DNA of 64,000 nucleotides from Halalkalibacter hemicellulosilyticusJCM 9152 (GCF_000513115.1 NZ_BAUU01000005.1:62001-126000), one strand, 5' to 3'; shown: positions 8,350 through 17,168, counted from the first letter of the stretch. Numbers and translations: made by a program. Notes: a model not told the origin generated them from the sequence alone.

Positions 8350-9282
8350 ATGAAGAAGTGGTGGAAATTTTTATTACTATTGTTCTTATGTATAACTTTC
8401 GCATCTACTATACTTTTTATGGAACTCAAAGAAGATATACTAAGGATAGGAGTACACGAATATGGTCAGTCTGATTATAAAGTAGAAGATCCTTCTCTTT
8501 CTATATCTTCGAATGATTTACACAGTACAAATGCAATGTTGACTCGCTTAAACGATACTACCATTTTTCTGGAAAAGAATAGCGCAGAAAAATTATACCC
8601 TGCGTCTTTAACAAAAATAATGACAGCAATTGTTGCAATAGAAAACTTGTCAAATTTGCAGGAAGAAATTAGATTTACTCATTACACTTTTAGCGAACTG
8701 TACACAGCAAATGCTTCTATGGCCGGTTTTCAGCCAAACGAGAGTGTAAGGGCTATTGATCTTTTATACGGAGTGATGCTCCCAAGCGGTGCAGAGGCTT
8801 GTATCGGCCTTGCAGATCATATTGCGGGGTCAGAACAGTCATTTGTAAAGATGATGAATCAAAAGGCAGCAGATCTGGGGATGAGTCATAGCCATTTTGT
8901 TAATACTACCGGACTTCATGACGAAAACCACTATACAACAGTGGAGGATCTTACAACTCTTCTTAAGTATGCGCTGGAGAATGATATATTTCGTGAAATT
9001 TTTACTGCCCCCCGTCACTCCACGCAACCTACGAATACACACGATGGGATAACCTTTTATAGCACAATGTTTGAAAAACTAAGCAACCCAACCATTGCCG
9101 GAGGGGAAATTTTGGGAGGGAAAACCGGATATACCGGTGAAGCTGGTCTCAGTCTTGCGAGTCTCGCCAAAGTTGGTAATCAAGAATATATTCTGATTTC
9201 AGCAGGAGCAAAAGGGGATCCATATTCGGAGCAGTATAATATTATTGATGCATTAGCTATATACAATAGTATAGGGAAATAA
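8350..9282 (+). CDS. Serine D-Ala-D-Ala carboxypeptidase (peptidase S11)
   Basis: This 310-aa low-molecular-mass penicillin-binding protein would trim the terminal D-Ala from peptidoglycan stem peptides outside the membrane. An N-terminal signal anchor (residues 5-24) is followed by the SxxK box (S86-L-T-K89) and the KTG box (G-G-K258-T-G). The middle box, usually SGN, reads SGA here (146-148), as in some Firmicute homologues. The C-terminal beta domain of DacA/DacF is missing. GGGAGG at 8334-8339 sets ATG 8350. It is the likely target gene of the VanRS-like system. Confidence 0.88.
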   Translation: MKKWWKFLLLLFLCITFASTILFMELKEDILRIGVHEYGQSDYKVEDPSLSISSNDLHSTNAMLTRLNDTTIFLEKNSAEKLYPASLTKIMTAIVAIENLSNLQEEIRFTHYTFSELYTANASMAGFQPNESVRAIDLLYGVMLPSGAEACIGLADHIAGSEQSFVKMMNQKAADLGMSHSHFVNTTGLHDENHYTTVEDLTTLLKYALENDIFREIFTAPRHSTQPTNTHDGITFYSTMFEKLSNPTIAGGEILGGKTGYTGEAGLSLASLAKVGNQEYILISAGAKGDPYSEQYNIIDALAIYNSIGK

Positions 9283-9376
9283 TAAAAACGTTAACGAACA
9301 AAATAGTACTGAAGAAAGCCAAATATAAAAGGTGAGTTCTGTGGGGAAAACGTGTGCCATTTAGCTTCTCCTTATC

Positions 9377-9408
9377 GACTGATCGTCAAGAAAGCTTGAC
9401 GATCAGTC
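9377..9408 (-). terminator. Terminator hairpin for the mph gene
   Basis: GACTGATCGTCAAG (9377-9390) pairs perfectly with CTTGACGATCAGTC (9395-9408) around AAAG. It lies just past the stop codon of the minus-strand phosphotransferase. It lacks a clear T run. Confidence 0.65.
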
Positions 9409-9415
9409 CCTTTCA

Positions 9416-10312
9416 TTACATTTCGCTAGCAAGCATATGTGCAGCCGTTTCATACATTTCTTGCAGGCCTGAGATTTCAGCAAACTCAGCTACAGTAATG
9501 CCACTTGTTGTTAGAAGTTCTACGATATGCTCATCCATTCTTGACCATGTTTTTCCACCGGCATTGTCATAAGCGTCGATTAATTTAGATAGTCCATCAT
9601 TCCCAAAAAGGAGCTGATGGGACATGAAATCGACAGACACATCCGCAATCCCGACTTCTGTCCAGTCAATTAAACCAGTGATTTGATGATTGTTATTAAT
9701 GAGGATATGACCTGGATGTAGGTCGCCGTGTGTGACTCCTACATGGGAAGGCCAAAGAGAATCTTCCGCTAGCCATGCTTGCCATCGATCCCATAAAGTT
9801 GGATTGATATCGTATTGTTTGTTTACCCGTTCCATGCGCTGTTTCATGGAAGCTCTTAACTCACTTGCACGAACAATTTCAACCCCAATATGTTTGAATT
9901 CTTTGTGAGGTAATGAGTGTAAATCTGCTAGTGCTTTTCCTAATGACTGATAATACGCAGATGGTACATTCGATTCATCAAAACTCCACACATAGTTCTG
10001 TTGCTCCACGTCAATCGTGGCCGCAGGAGTTCCGCCTAGTTGTTTATAAGCAATTAAATCTTCAGAGAAGATAGACCAATCCGGAACTTGAAAGCTTGCA
10101 TGGTAGCGAATGATATCTAACGCTTTTTTCTCTTGGTGTGCATTTCTCATTGACTCTGGTCTACGTGGAATTCTTAGGATCCATTTATCGTTATGTTGAT
10201 CTTTGGCGTAGGCTACTTGAAAGTCAACTCCAGACTCATTGATTTTGATACTGTTTTCTACAATATCCAATCCTTTATTCGTTGCTAATTGTTTAAGTTT
10301 GAGAGTATTCAT
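9416..10312 (-). CDS. mph: Macrolide 2'-phosphotransferase, Mph family (MphK/YcbJ-like)
   Basis: This 298-aa cytoplasmic kinase would inactivate 14-membered macrolides by phosphorylating the desosamine 2'-OH with GTP. The APH-fold marks are present: IPRRPESM, the Brenner motif VTHGDLHPGHILIN with catalytic Asp, and ITGLIDWTEVG carrying the metal-binding Asp. The pattern is that of the Mph family, including B. subtilis YcbJ/MphK. GGAGG just upstream fixes ATG 10312 rather than the ATG at 10327, which lies in the ribosome site itself. A 385-base leader with a stalling peptide and two terminators precedes it, which strongly supports drug induction. Confidence 0.82.
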   Translation of the reverse strand: MNTLKLKQLATNKGLDIVENSIKINESGVDFQVAYAKDQHNDKWILRIPRRPESMRNAHQEKKALDIIRYHASFQVPDWSIFSEDLIAYKQLGGTPAATIDVEQQNYVWSFDESNVPSAYYQSLGKALADLHSLPHKEFKHIGVEIVRASELRASMKQRMERVNKQYDINPTLWDRWQAWLAEDSLWPSHVGVTHGDLHPGHILINNNHQITGLIDWTEVGIADVSVDFMSHQLLFGNDGLSKLIDAYDNAGGKTWSRMDEHIVELLTTSGITVAEFAEISGLQEMYETAAHMLASEM

Positions 10313-10366
10313 GTTTATTTCCTCCAAATGTTTATTTTTTTATAGGATGTAAAGGGGTGTAATCAT

Positions 10367-10398
10367 AAAAAACCACAGACAGGCTGCTGTCTGTGGTG
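10367..10398 (-). terminator. Leader terminator 2 (attenuator) of mph
   Basis: On the minus strand CCACAGACAG pairs with CTGTCTGTGG around CAGC and is followed by six T. It lies about 55 bases before the mph start, so it would stop transcription within the leader unless read-through is induced. Confidence 0.85.
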
Positions 10399-10457
10399 AA
10401 GAGTAAACGAGGTATATCCAATAGTCTTCCTGTGTATGAGCCAAAAAAAGACATACG

Positions 10458-10485
10458 AAAAAAAGACAGATGGATATCTGCCTTT
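10458..10485 (-). terminator. Leader terminator 1 (attenuator) of mph
   Basis: On the minus strand GGCAGAT pairs with ATCTGTC around ATCC, followed by seven T. It is the first of two consecutive terminators between the leader peptide and mph. The downstream segment GGATATAC can pair with part of this stem and might act as an anti-terminator. Confidence 0.75.
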
Positions 10486-10589
10486 CTTCACGTAAAAAGT
10501 GTATACTTCCCCGTAGAAGGTTATTAAAAATGTGCAGACTACTCCCGTTTACTCTGCTTTATGAAAACAGAGCCTTTGAACATATTAAG

Positions 10590-10637
10590 TTACCTATTGT
10601 TCAAAGTTTGCTGGCGTAATCTTCCTGCATGCATCAT
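10590..10637 (-). CDS. Macrolide-stalling leader peptide of mph, 15 aa
   Basis: Minus-strand ATG 10637 follows AAGGAGGG and encodes MMHAGRLRQQTLNNR. Residues 6-8 are R-L-R, the +X+ motif at which macrolide-bound ribosomes arrest. The ErmD leader as I recall it (MTHSMRLRFPTLNQ) has RLR at the same position and TLN at 11-13, as here. The leader's ribosome site and start codon are complementary to a segment at about 10517-10539 (minus-strand ACATTTTTAATAACCTTCT), so ribosome position can decide RNA folding. It belongs to the mph transcript that starts at the promoter just upstream. Confidence 0.82.
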   Translation of the reverse strand: MMHAGRLRQQTLNNR

Positions 10638-10671
10638 TTTTAATAACCCTCCTTCTTATAATCTAACCTAT

Positions 10672-10700
10672 ACTATACATTTCCTTATTATCATTGTCAA
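10672..10700 (-). promoter_or_regulatory. SigA promoter of the mph leader
   Basis: On the minus strand TTGACA (10695-10700), a 17-base spacer and TATAGT (10672-10677) form a near-consensus vegetative promoter about 35 bases upstream of the leader peptide start. A strong constitutive promoter ahead of an attenuator is the expected arrangement. Confidence 0.8.
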
Positions 10701-10740
10701 TAAACGGAGAAAACAGCGCCGTTTGTTGCTACAACAAATC

Positions 10741-11338
10741 TATTAAAATAAATTTAACTAGGAGTTAAGCAGGTAGCTTATATTGAACAAGAAAAAATAA
10801 AAAACATTAGCGTCATCAGTACAACGATATATTCAACAGCCGTACACGGATTGTGTAAGAAAAATAATTAAAGGTAAAGGCAAGTACGACTACATCCTTA
10901 CTTAGACTGCAACGATTAATAGAAGGCATTATATCGCGCTAATGTACCATTAAAATAAACATTTCTGATCCCGAAGCGAATTTGGGGTCTTTTTCTTGTT
11001 CTTGCTTTCTCTGCCACGACTTATCTCCTTTTTCTTAACCGACATTTTGAGAATCCTTTTATACAGAAAAAAGCTGAAAAATAGGACGGAAAAGATGTAG
11101 AAAATAATTATTTCTGAATCGAAAAACATTATAAGAGTTTTGTAGAAAAACCTTATTTTAATGCGAACGGTGGAATGAGGAAGATTTTTTTGTTGGTAAA
11201 TATATGTATAAAAAGGGTACTATTACAAACAATACCAAAGATGGATTCAATCATTATTTCCGTTGATGATCTTAGATTAGTACTGGGGTGGCAGTCGTAA
11301 AGTGGTTAACGGAAATACATAAAAAGGAGGAAGCAGAA
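10741..11338. other. Intergenic region upstream of katE
   Basis: About 600 bases without a supported gene. It contains a plus-strand terminator (see 10967). GGGTAC at 11215-11220 resembles a SigB -10 element, but the best -35-like GTTGGT is 17 bases away, longer than usual for SigB, so I do not call it. Both strands between 10750 and 10950 contain short frames that I could not assign. Confidence 0.4.
10967..10994 (+). terminator. Terminator hairpin upstream of katE
   Basis: GATCCCGAA pairs with TTTGGGGTC (three G-T pairs) around GCGAA, followed by TTTTTC. No plus-strand gene was found just upstream, so it may belong to a lost gene. Confidence 0.55.
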
Positions 11339-13480
11339 GTGGATAATAATCAACAAAATAATGAGCTTTCTAATTTAGAAAACCTAAAAGATCAGCAGTT
11401 AGAAACCGTTCGAGTTGATCACAAAGGTACAAAATTAACAACTAACCAGGGAGTACGCGTTTCGAATACGGATGATTCGCTTAAAGCTGGTGAGCGAGGA
11501 CCTACCTTGATGGAAGACTTTCATTTTCGAGAGAAAATGACTCATTTTGATCATGAACGTATTCCTGAACGAGTCGTTCACGCACGTGGTTTTGGAGCTC
11601 ATGGCTACTTTCAAGTGTATGAACCGATGGCAGAAATAACGAAAGCTACATTTTTACAAGACCCATCTGTTAAAACTCCTGTTTTTGTACGATTCTCGAC
11701 AGTTGTTGGATCACGAGGTTCGGCAGATACGGTACGTGATGTTCGAGGGTTTGCAACGAAATTTTATACTGAAGATGGAAATTATGATTTAGTTGCCAAC
11801 AACATTCCAATATTTTTTATACAAGATGCAATTAAATTTCCAGATGTAGTACATGCCATTAAACCAGAACCACATAACGAAATTCCACAAGCTTCTGCCG
11901 CTCACGATACATTTTGGGATTTCGTAGTAAGTAACACTGAAACTGCTCATATGATCATGTGGTTGTTATCTGACCGCGGAATTCCAAGAAGTTTTCGAAT
12001 GATGGAAGGGTTTGGCGTTAATACTTTTAGATTTGTGAATGAACAAGGGAAGGCGCGTTTTGTGAAATTTCATTGGAAGCCTTTACTAGGTGTGCATTCC
12101 CTTACTTGGGATGAAGCGCAAAAACTAGCTGGGAAAGATCCTGATTTCCTCCGCCGTGACCTTTGGGAAGCGATCAATATGGGAGAATACCCTGAATATG
12201 AGCTTGGCGTCCAATTGATCGAAGAAGATCAAGAGTTTAACTTTGATTTTGATATTCTGGATCCAACGAAATTTTGGCCAGAAGAACAGGTTCCTGTTAA
12301 GATTATCGGAAAAATGACATTAAACAAAAATCAAGATAACTTTTTTGCGGAGACCGAACAAGTAGCTTTTCATCCTGGTCATGTAGTGCCCGGAATTGAT
12401 TTTAGCAATGATCCCTTACTACAAGGACGGTTATTCTCTTATACGGATACTCAGTTGCTCCGGTTAGGAGGGCCGAATTTTCATGAAATTCCAATTAATC
12501 GCCCAATTGCTTGTGTAAATAATAATCAACGCGATGGTTTCCATCGGATGACGATCGACAAAGGTGCTGTGAGTTATTCACCTAACTCACTTCGAAATAA
12601 CTCTCCCCAACCAGCATCTGATAAAGAGCATGGATATACACATTATGCTGAAAAAGTAGAAGGGCAAAAAATTAGGAAACGTAGTGGTAGCTTTAATGAT
12701 CATTATCGTCAAGCTACTCTTTTCTGGAATAGTATGTCACCAGCCGAAAAGAAACACATTATTAAAGCTTTTCATTTTGAAGTTGGAAAGGTGCAGGACA
12801 AACAAATCAAACAGCGTGTTGTTGAAATGTTTAATAATGTGGATAGTCAATTAGCGATTCAAATTGCTGAAGGAATTGGTGTGAATCCTCCTGCGAATCA
12901 AGGAGGAACTGGAGTAACAGCCTCCTCACCAGCGGTAAGTCAAGAAAATACAGTGAAGCAAGCGAAAACGAGAAAGGTTGCCATTCTGATTGAAAATGGC
13001 TTTAACTTTAATGAGGTATCACAAGTCATGACTGGACTATCTGCAGCCGGAGTTCATGCCGACCTTATTAGTAAAAATTTAGGCATGATTACAAGCGTAG
13101 AAAGTCAGAAACTTGAAGCGAATAAGAGTTATGCTACTAGTGGAGCGATTATGTACGATGCTCTTTATATTCCTGGTGGGAAGGGATCTATAGATCTATT
13201 AATGACTCATAAAGAGGCTAAGGACTTTATCAATGATGCTTTTGTCCATGCTAAACCAATTGGAGCTACGAATGAAGGTGTCGATCTTTTAGCTTCAACT
13301 GATGCTCAACGAACATTGCTAGCAGACCTTGGATCGCAAACGCAAATATTTACAGACATGGGGGTTGTGACAGTAAGGAACGAAACAGATTTAAGTGCGT
13401 TCCAACAAGAGTTTATCAATGCCATTTCCCTGCACCGTCATTGGATGAGGGAAAATCAAGATGGGAAAATGAGTGGTTAA
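11339..13480 (+). CDS. katE: Large-subunit catalase (KatE/HPII type)
   Basis: This 713-aa clade 2 catalase converts hydrogen peroxide to water and oxygen with a heme. The catalytic His is H81 in RVVHARGFGAHGYF. The FIQDAIKFPDVVHAIKPEP region and the proximal heme Tyr in RLFSYTDTQLLRLGGPNF are intact. The last 160 residues are the DJ-1/PfpI-like domain (KVAILIENGFNFNEV) found only in large catalases. AAGGAGG at 11324-11330, eight bases before GTG 11339, favours that start over the GTG at 11288. In B. subtilis katE is a SigB general-stress gene; no clear SigB promoter is seen here. Confidence 0.9.
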   Translation: MDNNQQNNELSNLENLKDQQLETVRVDHKGTKLTTNQGVRVSNTDDSLKAGERGPTLMEDFHFREKMTHFDHERIPERVVHARGFGAHGYFQVYEPMAEITKATFLQDPSVKTPVFVRFSTVVGSRGSADTVRDVRGFATKFYTEDGNYDLVANNIPIFFIQDAIKFPDVVHAIKPEPHNEIPQASAAHDTFWDFVVSNTETAHMIMWLLSDRGIPRSFRMMEGFGVNTFRFVNEQGKARFVKFHWKPLLGVHSLTWDEAQKLAGKDPDFLRRDLWEAINMGEYPEYELGVQLIEEDQEFNFDFDILDPTKFWPEEQVPVKIIGKMTLNKNQDNFFAETEQVAFHPGHVVPGIDFSNDPLLQGRLFSYTDTQLLRLGGPNFHEIPINRPIACVNNNQRDGFHRMTIDKGAVSYSPNSLRNNSPQPASDKEHGYTHYAEKVEGQKIRKRSGSFNDHYRQATLFWNSMSPAEKKHIIKAFHFEVGKVQDKQIKQRVVEMFNNVDSQLAIQIAEGIGVNPPANQGGTGVTASSPAVSQENTVKQAKTRKVAILIENGFNFNEVSQVMTGLSAAGVHADLISKNLGMITSVESQKLEANKSYATSGAIMYDALYIPGGKGSIDLLMTHKEAKDFINDAFVHAKPIGATNEGVDLLASTDAQRTLLADLGSQTQIFTDMGVVTVRNETDLSAFQQEFINAISLHRHWMRENQDGKMSG

Positions 13481-13496
13481 ATCATTTGTTCTATTT

Positions 13497-13520
13497 ATCA
13501 GGTGGAATCTTCCACCTGAT
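13497..13520 (+). terminator. Palindromic terminator after katE
   Basis: ATCAGGTGGAA and TTCCACCTGAT form an almost perfect 24-base palindrome 17 bases after the katE stop. Only a weak T tract follows. Confidence 0.6.
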
Positions 13521-13651
13521 TGTAACAATGATTCAGCGGTATTTTCGTATTGAGAAGTACAATACTTGAAGTAAAAAACATGTATAGTTGCGAGCAAACT
13601 TACGCATCATATACGAGTAACAACAAATACAAGTTAAAAGGGGAGTTTATT

Positions 13652-13927
13652 ATGCAACAAAACGAACAAGCACAACAAGCAGCGCAACAAGCTCAGCAGG
13701 CAATTCAACAAGCACAACAAGCAATTCAACAAGCGGCGCAACAGGCCAATCCTCAAGCAATTCAACAAGCACAGCAACAATTACAACAAGCACAGCAGCA
13801 AATGCAACAAGCGCAAAATAGTACTCAGCCAGCACAGCAACAGCAATTTCAACAAGTACAACAACAATTACAACAGGCTACACAACAGCTTCAGCAAGCA
13901 CAACAACAACAAAATCAACAACAATAA
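13652..13927 (+). CDS. Glutamine-rich low-complexity protein, 91 aa
   Basis: AAAAGGGGAG precedes ATG 13652. More than half of the residues are Gln (54 by my count) and most others are Ala, in repeats such as QQAQQAIQQ. There is no signal peptide or membrane segment. The spacing of Ala/Ile/Leu every three to four residues suggests a long amphipathic helix or coiled coil. A good terminator follows, so it is a one-gene transcript. The function is unknown; a surface, spore-coat or aggregation role is only a guess. Confidence 0.7.
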   Translation: MQQNEQAQQAAQQAQQAIQQAQQAIQQAAQQANPQAIQQAQQQLQQAQQQMQQAQNSTQPAQQQQFQQVQQQLQQATQQLQQAQQQQNQQQ

Positions 13928-13950
13928 TTCAATTTTTATTTTACTTATGC

Positions 13951-13984
13951 AAAGAGGCTGTCGTAAGGACATCCTCTTTTGTTT
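13951..13984 (+). terminator. Terminator after the Gln-rich gene
   Basis: AAAGAGG and TGTC pair with GACA and CCTCTTT around a small loop, with one C/T mismatch, followed by TTTTGTTT. Confidence 0.8.
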
Positions 13985-14168
13985 AGGTTGAAATATAAAT
14001 GGACACATCTTATTTTATTAAGAGATGAGACGATTTTTTTAAAAGGAGAGCACCTGTTTCGTTGATATTACGATATGTGTACAGGGCAGAATCGTTTTAT
14101 TTATAAGCATTTTTCCAAAAAATGTGTGGTAAAATGATCTTGAACGAAGCTCGAGGGGGAAAGAAATT

Positions 14169-15107
14169 ATGAAGGACTCTGTTGTTTTGCAGGCAGAACG
14201 TATTGCAGGCGATTTTCTAGGGGAACAAATAAAAACATCGTATCAAATCATTGGTAAAGGTATTACAAATCAGGTATGTGTAGTTGAAACTAGGAGCCAT
14301 AAAGTCGTTGTCCGTATGAATGTTAAAGATACATATCCAGACTTTAGCAAAGAAAAATGGTGTATCGAGCAAGCGGCCGTAGTTGGTATTCCTGGACCTG
14401 AGGTGCTGTCCATTGGTATTGTTGATGAAACAGCCTATATGATTCAAACTTTTATAAGTGGCGACAATGGGTTAGACAGTACGGTTCCTAGGTTTGATAT
14501 TTGGAGGCAGCTAGGCGAATATGCTAGGCTTATTCATTCGATTCAAGTGAAGGGATACGGAGAAAATCTGATTGATCCAGTCAATGGTGAGTTCCAGTCA
14601 CCTTCTCATGAAGGATCGGACGGCAGTTGGCAAGGGTATGTGCAGTATAATATCAATAGTTTGACGGAGTCCGATCGGTTGATTGAGCTTGGAGTAATGA
14701 CTCAGATGGAATCACAAAGAGTAAGAAACCTGTTCGAGAATCTGAAAAAGAAATCGTTCCGGTTCGGTTTAAACCATGGCGATCTCTCTTTAAAGAATAC
14801 GATTGTTAATAAGGCGAACCAAGTTATATTACTGGATTGGAATGCAGAAGTAAGCGTGGTACCGCATGCAACTATTGCCCAATTGATGCATTACCAAATC
14901 CTAGAACTAGAAGAAAGCGCGAATGCTGAGGAATTTAAAGCGTTTATGGATGGGTACAGGATAAGTGAAAAAGACCTTTCTGACATAAAGCATTTTCTGC
15001 TTTTAAGGGCTTTCGATAACCTTAGGTGGGCTATTGATCGAAGTCCTGCCTTGATCGAACCCTATGCTAAGTTCGCGAAACAAGTAGTAGACATGGTTAT
15101 GGATTAG
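14169..15107 (+). CDS. APH-fold phosphotransferase, aminoglycoside kinase family
   Basis: This 312-aa kinase-like protein has the Brenner motif NHGDLSLKNTIV with catalytic Asp at about residue 202 and LLDWNAE for metal binding. It contains an N-terminal GKGITNQVCVVETRSHKVVVRMN segment forming the nucleotide-binding lobe. GAGGGGGAAAG precedes ATG 14169. The family covers antibiotic kinases and small-molecule kinases, and sequence alone does not identify the substrate. It stands alone between two terminator-like hairpins. Confidence 0.75.
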   Translation: MKDSVVLQAERIAGDFLGEQIKTSYQIIGKGITNQVCVVETRSHKVVVRMNVKDTYPDFSKEKWCIEQAAVVGIPGPEVLSIGIVDETAYMIQTFISGDNGLDSTVPRFDIWRQLGEYARLIHSIQVKGYGENLIDPVNGEFQSPSHEGSDGSWQGYVQYNINSLTESDRLIELGVMTQMESQRVRNLFENLKKKSFRFGLNHGDLSLKNTIVNKANQVILLDWNAEVSVVPHATIAQLMHYQILELEESANAEEFKAFMDGYRISEKDLSDIKHFLLLRAFDNLRWAIDRSPALIEPYAKFAKQVVDMVMD

Positions 15108-15202
15108 TTAGCAAAGATAAATCAAAGTTGATACCCAAAAGTGAAGAATAGGATTAAGCTAACGGGATCTTTCGTTCATAATTCAGCAAATGGGGAAAGG
15201 TT

Positions 15203-15225
15203 GTAAGAGGAACTGTTCCTCTTAC
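15203..15225. terminator. Hairpin between convergent genes
   Basis: GTAAGAGGAA pairs with TTCCTCTTAC around CTG. It lies between the plus-strand kinase and the minus-strand sigma gene and may end either transcript; no T tract is evident. Confidence 0.5.
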
Positions 15226-15359
15226 CTACTGGTAAAATAGTTGCCCAATGGTTTCAACTTTTACAGTGCCTTCAAAGGAATTTGCGAAAGCGTTGCTTAT
15301 TTGTAGCCAGAATGTCGTTTGCGAAAAACTTCGTTGATTGATGCTTCACTTTATGTAGA

Positions 15360-16616
15360 TCATCCTTTTCTGCAATTCATTGCTCGATTGCGTAAAAGGA
15401 TTCTTTCACGTTCATTTTTGGTCAATGAAGCAGCACGTTCAAATTCACTACGAGCCTCATCATACCTCCCTAGCTTCACTAGAAGATCACCTCTTATACT
15501 CGGTAAAAGATAATAGCTTTTTAAAGATGGATTAGAATAAAGTTCATTTACTATTTGGATGCCAAAGTCGGGACCGAATGCCATAGAAATAGCTACTGCT
15601 CTGTTTAATTCTACGATTGGTGAAGGCATGACTCTCGAAAGAGCTTCGTACAGAGCTGCAATTCGTGGCCAATTTGTCTCTTCTTCAGACGGCGCCAGAG
15701 CATGGCAAGCTGAGATAGATGCCTGCAATGAATAGGGGCCAAGTGGCTTTCCTAGCTTTTTGCTGCGCTCAAGTGCTGCTAGGCCACGTCGAATCAATAA
15801 TTGATCCCACTGAGCCCTCTTTTGGTTCATAAGAAGAATAGGTTCACCTTTAGAAGTCACTCGCGTTCTAAACCTTGAGAACTGAATTTCCATTAAGGAG
15901 ACAAGTCCATGAACTTCTGGTTCAGTAGGTGCCATTTCTGCTAGAACACGTCCCAATCTTAGTGCTTCTTGACATAGAAAAGGGCGAGTCCATTGGTCGC
16001 CAGAAGTTGCAGAATAACCTTCATTAAACAGAAGGTAAATCACTTCAAGAACTGCTGATAATCGCTTAATCAGTTCCTCTCCAACAGGAACCTTAAAAGG
16101 CACTTCTTTTTTGTTTAAGGTTCTTTTCGCACGGACAATTCTTTGAGCAATAGTAGATTCCGCGACGAGAAATGGACGCGCAATTTCCTCCGTGGTAAGT
16201 CCACATACTAGGCGCAAAGTCAAAGCAACTCTTGCATCCTGAGATAATACCGGATGACAGGTCATAAAAATCAGACGGAGGAGATCGTCATCAATCTCCT
16301 CATCCAGAACATCATTTATATCTTCCACAGTATATAAATCAGTATGACTAGCAATTACTTTATACTTTTGATCCTGTACTTTCCTTCTGCGTAATAGATC
16401 AATTGCACGATGTTTAGCGGTCGTCATCAGCCATGCACCAGGGTTTTCTGGTATTCCAACTTGGTCCCATTTTTCAAGCGCGATGACCAATGCATCTTGA
16501 GCAAGATCCTCCGCAAGACTAACATCTCTTACTAATCTAGTTAGCCTTGCGATGAGCTTGGGCGACTCGATCCTCCAGATCGCTTCAATTGTTCGATGTG
16601 TTAGAGGTGTGCTCAC
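15360..16616 (-). CDS. ECF RNA polymerase sigma factor, ECF42-like with C-terminal extension
   Basis: This 418-aa extracytoplasmic-function sigma factor has region 2 at about residues 10-80 (AEDLAQDALVIALEKW, NPGAWLMTTAKHRAIDLLRR) and region 4 at about 110-165 (GLTTEEIARPFLVAESTIAQRIVRAKRTL). About 230 further residues form a helical TPR-like extension (DUF6596 type). That architecture and the overlapping DGPF-domain gene are the hallmarks of group ECF42, which uses the extension instead of a classical anti-sigma factor. The start overlaps the upstream stop by 4 bases, so translation is coupled. Its target promoter is not identified. Confidence 0.88.
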   Translation of the reverse strand: MSTPLTHRTIEAIWRIESPKLIARLTRLVRDVSLAEDLAQDALVIALEKWDQVGIPENPGAWLMTTAKHRAIDLLRRRKVQDQKYKVIASHTDLYTVEDINDVLDEEIDDDLLRLIFMTCHPVLSQDARVALTLRLVCGLTTEEIARPFLVAESTIAQRIVRAKRTLNKKEVPFKVPVGEELIKRLSAVLEVIYLLFNEGYSATSGDQWTRPFLCQEALRLGRVLAEMAPTEPEVHGLVSLMEIQFSRFRTRVTSKGEPILLMNQKRAQWDQLLIRRGLAALERSKKLGKPLGPYSLQASISACHALAPSEEETNWPRIAALYEALSRVMPSPIVELNRAVAISMAFGPDFGIQIVNELYSNPSLKSYYLLPSIRGDLLVKLGRYDEARSEFERAASLTKNERERILLRNRAMNCRKG

Positions 16617-17038
16617 GCCTTCTTAAGCTCCTCTCGAAGTTCAGCCTCTTTTATTAATAATTCTGGGTTATCCGTTAAATCCTCTGGTTCAAATACTTGT
16701 CTAAGCTCAATCTCACCCTGTCCATATCCATGTGGGTCTGGCATACGTAATGCCCATTCAATCGCTTCTTCTCTAGATTTAACTTCGATCAATGTATAAC
16801 CTGCAATTATTTCTTTAGCCTCCGTAAATGGTCCATCCATTATTCTTGGTTTTTCACCAGGCTCTGGATAGGAAATTCTTATACCATTCTTGCTAGGCTG
16901 AAGTCCATCACCAGCAAGTAAAACACCTGCTTTCACCAACTCTTCATTATACTTCTGCATCGCTTCAATAATCTCAGGACTAGGCTTTTTTCCTGCTTCT
17001 GAATCTGTAGTGGCTTTTACAATCATCATAAATCTCAT
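16613..17038 (-). CDS. DGPF-domain (YCII-related) protein, ECF42 partner
   Basis: This 141-aa protein starts MRFMMIVKATTDSEAGKKPS and contains MDGPFTEAKEIIAGYTLIEV, the diagnostic DGPF motif. Such proteins are encoded next to ECF42 sigma factors and are thought to be targets or partners; no enzymatic activity is established. TAGGAGGT precedes ATG 17038. It is the first gene of a coupled pair with the sigma factor. Confidence 0.88.
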   Translation of the reverse strand: MRFMMIVKATTDSEAGKKPSPEIIEAMQKYNEELVKAGVLLAGDGLQPSKNGIRISYPEPGEKPRIMDGPFTEAKEIIAGYTLIEVKSREEAIEWALRMPDPHGYGQGEIELRQVFEPEDLTDNPELLIKEAELREELKKA

Positions 17039-17168
17039 AACTAACTACCTCCTATTTTATCGTGAAGCCTTTTATCAAAGTCGCATAATAACAGAAATGA
17101 TTAGCTTCTATTTATACAACGAGTTTGTGCTGATTAAATCGACAATAATCCGAACTTTATTACGTTTC

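Noticed and set aside
10561..10746. Plus-strand 61-aa frame
   Set aside because: It is antisense to the mph leader, whose promoter, peptide and terminators explain the region better.
10750..10950. Possible transposase remnant
   Set aside because: Short frames on both strands looked vaguely transposase-like, but no motif could be named.
11193..11220. SigB promoter for katE
   Set aside because: GGGTAC is acceptable as -10, but the only GTT-like -35 is 17 bases away, outside normal SigB spacing.
13650..13835. Minus-strand Val/Leu/Ala-rich frame
   Set aside because: It is the antisense of the Gln codon repeats of the Gln-rich gene; hydrophobicity follows from the CAA/CAG repeats.
13660..13925. 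Short CAACAAGCA-like repeats resembling a CRISPR or tandem repeat array
   Set aside because: There are no unique spacers of constant size, and the repeats are in-frame Gln/Ala codons.
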